DNA from: Bacteroidales bacterium
Lineage (GTDB): Bacteria; Bacteroidota; Bacteroidia; Bacteroidales; P3
DNA: 8,120 nt
Assembly (NCBI GenBank): GCA_023227645.1
Contig: JALNVJ010000064.1
Span: 1 to 8,120 of the forward strand
Direction of reading: 5' to 3'
Part shown: piece by piece, positions 1 to 7,112 of the stretch
Numbering within the stretch: position 1 is the first letter of the stretch
How the letters are laid out: each line of letters begins with the position of its first letter
The notes under the pieces: model-generated
Told to the model about the DNA's origin: nothing
Database searches by the model: none
Seen by the model: the letters and a program-made list of their open reading frames with translations, nothing else
Translations under genes and position numbers: made by a program

Positions 1-90
<90 letters not shown>

Positions 91-196
91 GAGATAGAAA
101 AAAGAGATCTTATGATCTCACAACAAGAACTTTTGACACTTGCTTAATTTAGATTAAGTATTTCGCTACTTTTAATGGTTTCTCTTTTTTATAAAT
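91..196 (+). other. 16S to tRNA-Ile transcribed spacer with inverted repeats
   Basis: This short spacer has three clear inverted repeats. GAGATC (104-109) pairs with GATCTC (114-119) around a 4-nt loop. TGCTTAAT (141-148) pairs with ATTAAGTA (153-160) around a 4-nt loop and includes one G-U pair. AAAAAAGAGA (98-107) pairs perfectly with TCTCTTTTTT (181-190) and would enclose most of the spacer. The long stem and the first hairpin share bases 104-107, so they are alternatives. A role in precursor rRNA processing is an inference from position. The spacer contains no second tRNA and no convincing promoter. Confidence 0.6.
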
Positions 197-270
197 AGTC
201 TCGTAGCTCAGTTGGTTAGAGCACTACACTGATAATGTAGGGGTCGGCGGTTCAAGTCCGCCTGAGACTA
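197..270 (+). tRNA. tRNA-Ile (anticodon GAT)
   Basis: The 74-nt gene folds into a full cloverleaf. The acceptor is AGTCTCG (197-203) with TGAGACT (263-269), including one G-U pair. The D stem is GCTC/GAGC and the anticodon stem is CTACA/TGTAG. The anticodon loop CTGATAA places GAT at 231-233. The variable loop is GGGTC, and the T arm is GGCGG-TTCAAGT-CCGCC. The discriminator base is A270. CCA is not encoded, because CGA follows. tRNA-Ile(GAU) directly after 16S is the usual first tRNA of bacterial rRNA spacers. The tRNA-Ala(TGC) that normally accompanies it is absent. Confidence 0.98.
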
Positions 271-272
271 CG

Positions 273-294
273 AAAGCCGTGAGGCTTTTTTGTT
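273..294 (+). terminator. Rho-independent terminator after tRNA-Ile
   Basis: AAAGCC (273-278) pairs with GGCTTT (283-288) around the loop GTGA. The T-run spans 286-291 and continues after a G as TTTT. The hairpin starts only 2 nt after the tRNA. There is no T-tract on the opposite strand, so it acts on plus-strand transcription and would end the 16S-tRNA-Ile transcript before any 23S gene. Confidence 0.85.
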
Positions 295-310
295 TTCATA
301 ATTGTGGATT

Positions 311-348
311 AGCGGATATTCTTTAACGACTATCCGCTTTCTTTTTTT
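311..348 (+). terminator. Second, tandem terminator
   Basis: AGCGGATA (311-318) pairs perfectly with TATCCGCT (331-338) around a 12-nt loop. It is followed by TTCTTTTTTT. The sequence to the left of the stem is not T-rich on the minus strand, so this hairpin also points along the plus strand. It is a backup stop behind the first terminator. It isolates the rRNA unit from the thioesterase gene, which is transcribed towards it. Confidence 0.75.
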
Positions 349-518
349 ATATAATCAAGTACTGTCAATTAATTTCCTTAATTCGAGTCTATTTAGTTTT
401 CAGTCCTCCTAAATATAAAAGTATGAAATTTAGCCGCCGGCTTAAACATAATTAGCCCCCGTCTAATTTTTACATTATTTTTTTGTGATTTGAGAATCGT
501 TTTTCTCTTGCAAGGGTT
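349..518. other. Intergenic region with weak hairpins only
   Basis: No gene is visible here. Two small inverted repeats occur. One is AGCC (432-435) with GGCT (439-442), extendable by a bulged TTT/AAA. The other is AATTAG (450-455) with CTAATT (463-468). Either could act at the 3' end of the minus-strand thioesterase transcript, but neither has a good T-tract in that direction. No clear terminator for that gene was found. Confidence 0.4.
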
Positions 519-938
519 TTAGTTTTCGAATGCTAAGAATTTTTTCTTAAAGTTCTCTGGGATTATTGCAGAGATATTGGCCTTGTTATCGTAGCCAGAG
601 AGTATAGTTGTGCATTTGGACTTAGTTATTCCTGTTGTCTTTTCTATTAGTTGTTGGTGCATCTTCATACTCTTTTTCCCAAAGGAAAAAAATTTGGTTT
701 CTACATATATATTATCTCCTTGTAGTATTGGTGAAATAAAATCTATATCAATATGAACTATTACTACAACTATATTAGACCATTCAATCTTCTGTTTCAT
801 TACTTCTTGGAAGTAGTTTATTCTTCCAACGTCGTAGTATTGTGCATGAAAGCTGTTGTTTACATGGCTTAGAGCATCGATATCGCTAAATCTAATTTGG
901 ATAGGTATGCTATGTTTATAGGTTTCTTTTGTTGTCAA
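519..938 (-). CDS. Acyl-CoA thioesterase, hotdog (4HBT/FadM-YbgC) fold
   Basis: This is a small cytosolic hotdog-fold protein expected to hydrolyse acyl-CoA thioesters; the substrate is unknown. With a TTG start at 938 it has 139 residues and begins MTTKETYKHSIPIQIRFSDID. The family signature DxDxxxHVNN follows (residues 19-28). The second Asp (D21) matches the catalytic Asp of 4-hydroxybenzoyl-CoA thioesterase. The usual Gly before HVNN is Ser. The segment YYDVGRINYF (about 33-42) matches the long central helix of the family. An in-frame ATG at 998 would add 20 residues without family resemblance. It would also leave only 15 nt to the divergent tadA and lie upstream of a strong promoter element (958-965), so TTG is preferred. 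Family assignment is firm; the start is moderately sure. Confidence 0.82.
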   Translation of the reverse strand: MTTKETYKHSIPIQIRFSDIDALSHVNNSFHAQYYDVGRINYFQEVMKQKIEWSNIVVVIVHIDIDFISPILQGDNIYVETKFFSFGKKSMKMHQQLIEKTTGITKSKCTTILSGYDNKANISAIIPENFKKKFLAFEN

Positions 939-950
939 TTTTCTTTGGTA

Positions 951-965
951 TTTTATGCAAAAATA
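951..965 (-). promoter_or_regulatory. Bacteroidota -7 promoter element for the thioesterase gene
   Basis: Read on the minus strand from 965, the sequence is TATTTTTGCATAAAA. It contains TATTTTTG (965-958), which matches the Bacteroidota primary-sigma -7 consensus TAnnTTTG. The following GCA is, from memory, common in such promoters. Transcription would start near 950-953, about 13 nt before the TTG start at 938. No matching -33 TTTG box at the usual 19-21 nt spacing was found. The same 15-mer recurs at 7950-7964. Confidence 0.55.
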
Positions 966-986
966 CAATATTCCGAATTGTTTTTG

Positions 987-994
987 TAATTTTG
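987..994 (+). promoter_or_regulatory. Candidate -7 element for the tadA-rel operon
   Basis: TAATTTTG matches TAnnTTTG and lies 19 nt before the tadA ATG. This would give a 5' leader of only about 10-15 nt. No -33 TTTG is present at the usual spacing. It is a plausible start for the plus-strand operon, but short AT-rich matches of this kind also occur by chance. Confidence 0.4.
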
Positions 995-1013
995 TCAAGA
1001 TAAATTTTATTTT

Positions 1014-1469
1014 ATGAGTTCAGTTTTAAAGAAAGATGATTTTTACTATATGCAAGAGGCTCTGAAACAAGCTGAGCTTGCTTTGAATATTGATGAGGTG
1101 CCTATTGGTGCAGTAATTGTTTGTAGGGAAAAGATTGTTGCAAGAGCACATAATTTGTCTATGCGTTTAAACGATTTCACTGCTCATGCTGAGATGCAAG
1201 CCTTTACTTCTGCTACTAATGCTTTGGGTGGAAAATATTTAAATGACTGTACTTTATACGTTACAATGGAACCTTGCGTTATGTGTGCGGGAGCCTGTTA
1301 TTGGACACAGATAGGTAAGGTTGTTTATGGTGTAAAGGATGAAAAAAGAGGGGCATCAACCACGGGTGTGAATTTATATCATCCCAAAACAATTGTTGAA
1401 TCGGGGGTTTTAGAGGATGAATGTTTGAAATTAGTTAAGGATTTTTTTAAGAAAAAGAGAAAGATATAA
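1014..1469 (+). CDS. tadA: tRNA-specific adenosine deaminase TadA
   Basis: TadA is a zinc-dependent deaminase that converts the wobble adenosine (A34) of tRNA-Arg(ACG) to inosine in the cytosol. The 151 residues match the family length. The zinc site and catalytic base are visible: HAE at 58-60 (H58 zinc ligand, E60 proton shuttle) and PCVMC at 87-91 (C88 and C91 ligands). 'EVPIGAVIV' (28-36) and the C-terminal 'GVLEDECLKLVKDFFKKKRK' (131-150) also match TadA rather than cytidine deaminases. A related guanine or other nucleoside deaminase cannot be fully excluded, but the C-terminal block favours TadA. The ATG at 1014 has no Shine-Dalgarno sequence, only A/T-rich sequence. The next gene starts 17 nt downstream, which suggests cotranscription with rel. 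Confidence 0.93.
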   Translation: MSSVLKKDDFYYMQEALKQAELALNIDEVPIGAVIVCREKIVARAHNLSMRLNDFTAHAEMQAFTSATNALGGKYLNDCTLYVTMEPCVMCAGACYWTQIGKVVYGVKDEKRGASTTGVNLYHPKTIVESGVLEDECLKLVKDFFKKKRKI

Positions 1470-1486
1470 GAAGATTAAGATAATAT

Positions 1487-3724
1487 ATGTATATAATAGA
1501 CGAAGAATTAGAGAGAAAAGAAATATTAAAGAGGTATAAGCATCTTATTCAATTAATTTCTAAATCAGCTTCAAGGGAAGAAAAAAGGCAGGTTAGAAGA
1601 GCCTTTACTGTTGCTCAAAAGGCACATAGTGGTGTTAGGAGAAAGACTGGAGAGCCTTATATATATCATCCAATGGAAGTGGCAAGAATTGCTGCTGAGG
1701 ATTTAGGTCTGGGTCCAACTGCTGTTGTTTGCGCTCTTTTGCATGATGTGGTTGAAGATACCGAGTTTACTCTTGATGATATTAGAACTATATTTGATGA
1801 TAGGGTGGCTCAAATAATTGACGGCCTAACAAAGATTGAAGGAGTTTTCGACTATGCTACTAATTCTATTCAGGCTGAGAATTTCAAAAAGTTACTTACC
1901 ACAATGGGTGATGATGTTAGAGTTATTCTATTGAAATTATGTGATAGGTTACATAATATGAGGACTCTTGAGTCTATGCGTGAGGATAAACAATTAAAAA
2001 TAGCTTCCGAAACCCAAATGCTATATGTTCCACTTGCTCATCGTTTGGGCTTGTATCAAATTAAAAGTGAATTAGAAGACCTTGCAACGCAATATATTAA
2101 TCCTCAGGGCTACCAAGAAATTATAGAGAAGCTAAAAGATTCCGAAGAGGTTAGAAATAAATTCATTAAGGAATTCGCTGAACCTATTAAAAGAGAGCTT
2201 ACAAATAAAGGTTATAGCTATACTTGTACTGCAAGGGTTAAAACAATAACTTCTATTCTAGGAAAGATTGAAAATAAAGGAGTTTTATTTGATGAGATAT
2301 ACGATATTTTTGCAATTAGAGTTGTCTTAAATGTTCCGTTTGAAATAGAGAAAGAATCTTGTTTTGCTGCCTATTCCCTAATCAATACAATTTATGGAGA
2401 GCAAAAACACGATAGACTAAGGGATTGGATATCTAAACCAAAAACAAATGGCTATGAGGCACTCCATTTTACTGTTCAAGCAAATAATGGGAGATGGGTA
2501 GAGGTTCAAATCAGAAGTCAAAGAATGGATGAGATTGCTGAAAAAGGATTAGCAGCACATTATAAATATAAAGAAGTAAAAGAAGGGCAATTAGACGAGA
2601 AATTAGATAATTGGTTAGGTAAGGTAAGAGAGCTTTTAGATAACCAATCTGAGAATGCAATTGATTTTGTTAATGATTTCAAATTAAATTTAGTTATTGA
2701 TGAAATAACAACCTTTACACCTAAAGGGAAAATAATAATATTGCCAAAAGGTTCAACTGTATTAGATTTTGCTTTTAATGTTCATACCCAATTAGGGATA
2801 AACTGTATGGGAGCAAAGGTAAACTACAAGGTGGTAACTCTTAAACATAAGCTAAAACCATCCGATCAAGTAGAGATAATAACTTCCAAAATAGCATATC
2901 CAAAAGAAGAATATTTAACCTTTGTTAAGACTTCAAGAGCAATTCAGGGTATAAAGAACTATTTAAGAGACTATCGTAAAGGCTTTTATGAGGAAGGTTT
3001 AAAGAAGCTTGAAAAGATGTATGCTGAGTTAGATATAGTGTTTAATACTGAAAACATAGAAAGGCTAAGCAAATATCTTGGAGTACAACCGCAAATTGAT
3101 TTATATTATAAGATAGCTACAGACGTTATAACAATAGATGATATTAGACTATGTTTTGATAAGAGAAAATCTAAGAACTCAACTTGGATGTTTCTTAGAA
3201 ATCCTTTTCTAATTAGAAGAGATAGAGATGGAGATAAGCTTACTTTAAAAGAAGAAATAAAAAAACAAATTGAGAACAATCCTGAGCAAGTTGTTATAAG
3301 ACAAAATATGGAAAACCTTAAATATATAACTGCAACATGTTGTCGTCCCGTTCCTGGAGATGATATCATTGGTTTAATAAGGGAAAGCTCAATTGAAGTA
3401 CACAGAACATCTTGTATAAAGGCAGTTGATGAGATGTCAAAATTTGGTCATAGGATAATTAAAGCTAAATGGCGTGAGAACGAAAAGATAACTTTCTTAG
3501 CGGGTATTAGAGTTAAAGGTATTGATAGGAAAGGGCTTTTGCAAGAATTAACAGGAGTTGTTTCAGAGGGTTGGAATATTAATATTAGAGGGCTTGCAAT
3601 GGAAAGTAGCGAGGGTTTGTTTGAAGGAACTATAATGGTATACATATATGATGCCGCACAACTAAATAAGCTAATCAAAAATGTAGAAGGTATTGATGGC
3701 ATTCAAAGTGTCAGAAGAATTTAA
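1487..3724 (+). CDS. rel: Bifunctional (p)ppGpp synthetase/hydrolase (RelA/SpoT family)
   Basis: This long RSH protein makes (p)ppGpp from ATP and GDP/GTP and degrades it, setting the stringent response. It is cytosolic and probably ribosome-associated. Its 745 residues carry the full domain order. The HD hydrolase spans about 40-200, with R52, H61, H86-D87, E90-D91, D153 and N157, equivalent to the catalytic residues of streptococcal Rel. The synthetase spans about 235-365, with D273 in YDIFAIR, NGYEALH (321-327) and E339 in EVQIR. TGS is at about 405-467 (FTPKGKIIILPKGSTVLDFAF). The zinc-finger/CC segment is at about 613-645 (TCCRPVPGDDIIG, with C618, C619, H639, C643), and the ACT domain at about 667-745. 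Both active sites look intact, so a one-sided RelA-type enzyme is unlikely. The ATG lies 17 nt after tadA, and the next ATG comes 15 nt after the stop. Confidence 0.96.
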   Translation: MYIIDEELERKEILKRYKHLIQLISKSASREEKRQVRRAFTVAQKAHSGVRRKTGEPYIYHPMEVARIAAEDLGLGPTAVVCALLHDVVEDTEFTLDDIRTIFDDRVAQIIDGLTKIEGVFDYATNSIQAENFKKLLTTMGDDVRVILLKLCDRLHNMRTLESMREDKQLKIASETQMLYVPLAHRLGLYQIKSELEDLATQYINPQGYQEIIEKLKDSEEVRNKFIKEFAEPIKRELTNKGYSYTCTARVKTITSILGKIENKGVLFDEIYDIFAIRVVLNVPFEIEKESCFAAYSLINTIYGEQKHDRLRDWISKPKTNGYEALHFTVQANNGRWVEVQIRSQRMDEIAEKGLAAHYKYKEVKEGQLDEKLDNWLGKVRELLDNQSENAIDFVNDFKLNLVIDEITTFTPKGKIIILPKGSTVLDFAFNVHTQLGINCMGAKVNYKVVTLKHKLKPSDQVEIITSKIAYPKEEYLTFVKTSRAIQGIKNYLRDYRKGFYEEGLKKLEKMYAELDIVFNTENIERLSKYLGVQPQIDLYYKIATDVITIDDIRLCFDKRKSKNSTWMFLRNPFLIRRDRDGDKLTLKEEIKKQIENNPEQVVIRQNMENLKYITATCCRPVPGDDIIGLIRESSIEVHRTSCIKAVDEMSKFGHRIIKAKWRENEKITFLAGIRVKGIDRKGLLQELTGVVSEGWNINIRGLAMESSEGLFEGTIMVYIYDAAQLNKLIKNVEGIDGIQSVRRI

Positions 3725-3739
3725 TAACTAAAAAGAATC

Positions 3740-6121
3740 ATGACAAGAAAACATATACTATTATTAATCTCTTTCATCCTTATCGGCCTTACTGCAACTA
3801 GTCAAGAAACCAAGTCAAAAAACATTAGAATAAATGGGTATATGTATGATTCCAAAACGAAGGAAACATTAATAGGAGCAACCATTTATGATATGAATAA
3901 CAAAGTTGGAACATCATCTAATAACTATGGTTTCTATTCAATTTCAATTCCTAAGGGGCAAGCAAAATTTTTTATCTCCTATATAGGCTATGAAAAGATA
4001 CTGCTTAAATATAATTTCACAAAAGACACTACGATAAACATCTACTTACAGCCATCAAGTTCAACTCTTAAAGAAGTTGTAATTGAGGATAGGAGTATCG
4101 CTAAACGATTTATTGAAGATCCAACACCAGGGAAAATTACAATAAATCCAATCACCATAACCTCCTTGCCCTCTATTGGAGGAGAAAGTGACTTATTAAA
4201 ATCTTTACAACTATTGCCAGGAGTAAAGAGTGGAACAGAGGGAACAACAGGGCTATACGTAAGGGGAGGAAATATGGATCAAAACTTATATTTAGTAGAT
4301 GGAATACCAATCTATAACCCGAATCACCTAATGGGCTTTATCTCCACTTTCAACACAGATGCTATTAAGAATATTGAATTCTACAAAGGAGCTTTCCCTG
4401 CAAGATATGGAGGAAGAGCCTCTTCGGTTGTGGATGTTAGAATGAAAGATGGTGATAATGAAAAAATAAAAGCTGAGGTAAGTTTAGGATTAATTTCTGC
4501 AAAGATAAACGTTGAGGGCCCTATAATAAAAGATAAGACTACTTTTAGTATCTCAGGAAGAAGAACTTATATTGACCTTTTAACAAAGCCCATAATAGCT
4601 TATATGAATAATTCAGAAGGTACTGATGCTGATTTTGCTTATTTTTTTAGCGACCTAAATCTGAAGCTCCATCATAAATTTTCTCCTAGCAATCAATTAA
4701 CAGCAAGTTTGTATTGGGGAGATGATAAGTTTAATTTTAGTTCCCAAGATAAAGGTACAGATTATTCCGATAAAAACACTGCAAATGTTAAATGGGGCAA
4801 CTTAATAGGCACAATTGATTGGGCATATGAAATAAATAATAGACTTTTCTCAAATCTTTCTTTGTCTTATAATAGATATCGTTCTAATATGAATTCTATA
4901 TTTGAAAGTACATATAATGAAAATGGTTCACAGTTTAATTATAAGTTTGACTTTTCTTTCCTTTCTGGTGTTGAAGATTGGTCAGTAAAAAATAATTATA
5001 ATTTTTATTTGAATGGATGGAACTCTATTAATTATGGAGTAAATTACACCTACCATACCTATTCTCCAGAAATAACATCTATGTTTGCAATAGAAGAGTC
5101 GGTAATGAACGATCAATATAATGTAAATAATAGGGTTTATGGGAATGAAGTCGTAGTTTATATTGAGGATGAAATGAATTTTACAGAAAAATTTTCGATT
5201 AATCCAGGTATTCATTATAACCTATTTAATGTTAATTCTACAACAACCTACCATTCAATTCAACCTAGATTTGGAATACGTTATTCAATCCTAAATAACC
5301 TATCCCTAAAGGCAGGTTATGCGATGATGAGTCAAAACATACATCTTCTTGCTAATGGAATATTATCCTTGCCAACCGATCTATGGGTGCCAGTAACCGA
5401 AAAAATAGCTCCAATAACTTCACATCAAATTAGTGGTGGAGTGTTCTACCAATTAAAAGACTGGGCAAATATTAGCTATGAAGCCTACTATAAGAAACTT
5501 AATAATGTTATTGATTATAAAGATGGTGTTTCATCATTTAACAGTAGCACAGAAAAATGGGAAGAAAAGGTGGCTCAGGGTAATGGAGAAGCCTACGGAA
5601 TGGAGTTTATGGTTCAAAGAGAGAAAGGCAAAACAACGGGTTGGATATCATATACACTTTCTTGGGCATTCAGAGAATTTCCTGATGGAGAAATTAATGC
5701 AGGAAAAAGATATTTTGATAAGTATGATTCAAGGAACCAATTTAATGTTGTTATAACCCATAAGTTTAGCGATAAGATTGATGCAACTGCTGCATGGTAT
5801 TATAATTCAGGAAATAGAGTATCAGTTCCAATAGCCTCATATTACGATCCATATTCAGGTGATGGAAGTTCCTCAAGATTGATTGAAATTTATGGGGAGA
5901 GGAATAATTACGTTATGCCGGCCTATCATAGATTAGATCTAAGTGTTAACTTCCATAAAGTAAAGAAATATGGAACAAGAACATGGAGTTTAAACGTGTT
6001 TAATGTATATAATAGAAAGAATGCATTTATAATTATGACGGGTTCAGAGCCTAATAAACTCAAAGCTTATAGTATTATGCCTATAATTCCTACAATCTCC
6101 TACACTTATAAACTAAAATAA
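3740..6121 (+). CDS. TonB-dependent outer-membrane receptor (CarboxypepD_reg-like/plug/barrel)
   Basis: This is an outer-membrane active transporter powered by TonB-ExbBD; the ligand is unknown. The 793 residues start with a signal peptide (hydrophobic 6-20, likely cleaved near SQ|E23). A carboxypeptidase-regulatory-like beta-sandwich follows at about 28-104 (INGYMYDSKTKETLIGATI). LKEVVIED (110-117) sits where a TonB-box-like segment is expected. The plug is at about 143-237, with LPGVKSGTEGTTGLYVRGG, QNLYLVDGIPIYNP and ARYGGRASSVVDVRMKDG. The rest is a Tyr/Asn/Ser-rich, alternating-strand barrel. The C-terminus ends SYTYKLK, so the final residue is Lys rather than the aromatic residue typical of barrel assembly signals. 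The DUF4249 gene follows after 1 nt, a pairing typical of Bacteroidota. It is not a SusC: there is no SusD partner and it is shorter than SusC proteins. Confidence 0.93.
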   Translation: MTRKHILLLISFILIGLTATSQETKSKNIRINGYMYDSKTKETLIGATIYDMNNKVGTSSNNYGFYSISIPKGQAKFFISYIGYEKILLKYNFTKDTTINIYLQPSSSTLKEVVIEDRSIAKRFIEDPTPGKITINPITITSLPSIGGESDLLKSLQLLPGVKSGTEGTTGLYVRGGNMDQNLYLVDGIPIYNPNHLMGFISTFNTDAIKNIEFYKGAFPARYGGRASSVVDVRMKDGDNEKIKAEVSLGLISAKINVEGPIIKDKTTFSISGRRTYIDLLTKPIIAYMNNSEGTDADFAYFFSDLNLKLHHKFSPSNQLTASLYWGDDKFNFSSQDKGTDYSDKNTANVKWGNLIGTIDWAYEINNRLFSNLSLSYNRYRSNMNSIFESTYNENGSQFNYKFDFSFLSGVEDWSVKNNYNFYLNGWNSINYGVNYTYHTYSPEITSMFAIEESVMNDQYNVNNRVYGNEVVVYIEDEMNFTEKFSINPGIHYNLFNVNSTTTYHSIQPRFGIRYSILNNLSLKAGYAMMSQNIHLLANGILSLPTDLWVPVTEKIAPITSHQISGGVFYQLKDWANISYEAYYKKLNNVIDYKDGVSSFNSSTEKWEEKVAQGNGEAYGMEFMVQREKGKTTGWISYTLSWAFREFPDGEINAGKRYFDKYDSRNQFNVVITHKFSDKIDATAAWYYNSGNRVSVPIASYYDPYSGDGSSSRLIEIYGERNNYVMPAYHRLDLSVNFHKVKKYGTRTWSLNVFNVYNRKNAFIIMTGSEPNKLKAYSIMPIIPTISYTYKLK

Positions 6122-6122
6122 T

Positions 6123-7112
6123 ATGAAATCAATTAAATATATATTATTATCATTGCTAGTATTATTTCTATTCAATTCTTGTGAATACGAGATAGACTAT
6201 AAGGGAGATCTCCCCAAGAATAAGCTCGTTATTGGTACATTTATCCAGGCTGATAGTATAATTTCAATATCCCTATTTAAGAGTGCTAAGCCAGGAACTT
6301 ATTATAATGAATCAATGTTTATGGAAGATCAAATAACTGATAATGAAATCGACACCTCTTCCTATGTTTCTGATGCAAGGGCAGAGCTTTATATTAACGG
6401 TACATTAAGAGAAACCCTTACATCTGGAATAAATCAAAATAAATATAATTTTTCAATAATTCCTAGGACAAACGACAACGTTGATATTAAGATGTCTTAT
6501 AAAGACTATGATCAAGCAATAGGTAGTGCTAAGCTAAACCTTATAAAACCAAGTATCGACTCAGCAAATATATTAGTTCAAGAATCAATAGATACTATCT
6601 ATGAAAAAACATATAGAATAGTCCTCTATTTGGAAATTTCCGATAACGGTAATGAAAACTATTATCAAATAGATCCAGAACTATATTATAGTTATTCCCA
6701 ATCAGAATACAAGCTATCATTAAATAATGCAGAACTACTTTGGGAGAGCATTCCGGGAGTATATCAGGAGAATTCAACGAGTTTTCAATCTTCAGCCAAT
6801 CGTTTTGGAGTTATCTCTAATAAGAAGTTTAAAGGTGGAACATATAAAATAAAACTTGGGATCAAATTAGAACCAAGATTTATTACTTATCCTTCAAAAG
6901 CAATAAGGAAAGTATATGGGAGCTTAAATATTTCCTCAATTGATAAGAAATCTTATGATTATCTCTTTACTCTTAATAGATATTATAATTCTTCATTTAT
7001 GAATGAGCCAGTAATAATTCTTGATGGAGTTGAAAATGCCTATGGTTTTATTGGGGCTAAAAATTCAATAAAAGCACGAAGTATTAATTTTAGTTTTGAA
7101 ACCAATGACTAA
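6123..7112 (+). CDS. DUF4249-type lipoprotein, partner of the TonB-dependent receptor
   Basis: This predicted outer-membrane lipoprotein has 329 residues. The signal peptide has a hydrophobic core at about 6-17 and ends FNSC, with the lipid-bearing Cys at 20. The next residues, EYEID, are rich in acidic residues, similar to the Bacteroidota surface-export signal, so surface exposure is plausible. After that comes YKGDLPKNKLVIGTFIQAD, the usual opening of DUF4249 proteins ('acidic residues...KLVV.G'). The remainder is beta-rich with no catalytic motif. The molecular function of the family is not established; gene linkage to this receptor type suggests ligand capture or a lid role, by loose analogy with SusD. 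The start is 1 nt after the receptor stop, and the 3' end overlaps the next gene by 8 nt. Confidence 0.85.
   Translation: MKSIKYILLSLLVLFLFNSCEYEIDYKGDLPKNKLVIGTFIQADSIISISLFKSAKPGTYYNESMFMEDQITDNEIDTSSYVSDARAELYINGTLRETLTSGINQNKYNFSIIPRTNDNVDIKMSYKDYDQAIGSAKLNLIKPSIDSANILVQESIDTIYEKTYRIVLYLEISDNGNENYYQIDPELYYSYSQSEYKLSLNNAELLWESIPGVYQENSTSFQSSANRFGVISNKKFKGGTYKIKLGIKLEPRFITYPSKAIRKVYGSLNISSIDKKSYDYLFTLNRYYNSSFMNEPVIILDGVENAYGFIGAKNSIKARSINFSFETND

Noticed and set aside
133..138. TTGACA, a perfect sigma70 -35 hexamer, in the 16S/tRNA spacer
   Set aside because: No TATAAT-like or TAnnTTTG partner at a suitable distance, and Bacteroidota primary promoters do not use this hexamer; the spacer is transcribed with 16S.
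423..455. Ten-codon reading frame starting at ATG 423
   Set aside because: Too short, no promoter or conserved feature; the chance of such a frame is high.
429..468. Two small hairpins as terminator of the minus-strand thioesterase gene
   Set aside because: Stems are 4-6 bp with a bulge or all A/T ends, and no T-tract follows on the minus strand; kept only as part of the intergenic description.
3106..3702. Two antisense reading frames inside rel
   Set aside because: They overlap the conserved zinc-finger and ACT coding region on the opposite strand and have no recognisable domain.
5478..5756. Overlapping plus-strand reading frame inside the receptor gene
   Set aside because: It is the +1 shifted frame of well-formed beta-barrel coding sequence and shows no domain of its own.
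3740..7112. SusC/SusD polysaccharide utilisation pair
   Set aside because: The receptor is about 200 residues shorter than typical SusC, the lipoprotein is a beta-rich DUF4249 type rather than the helical TPR-like SusD, and no glycan enzymes are present.
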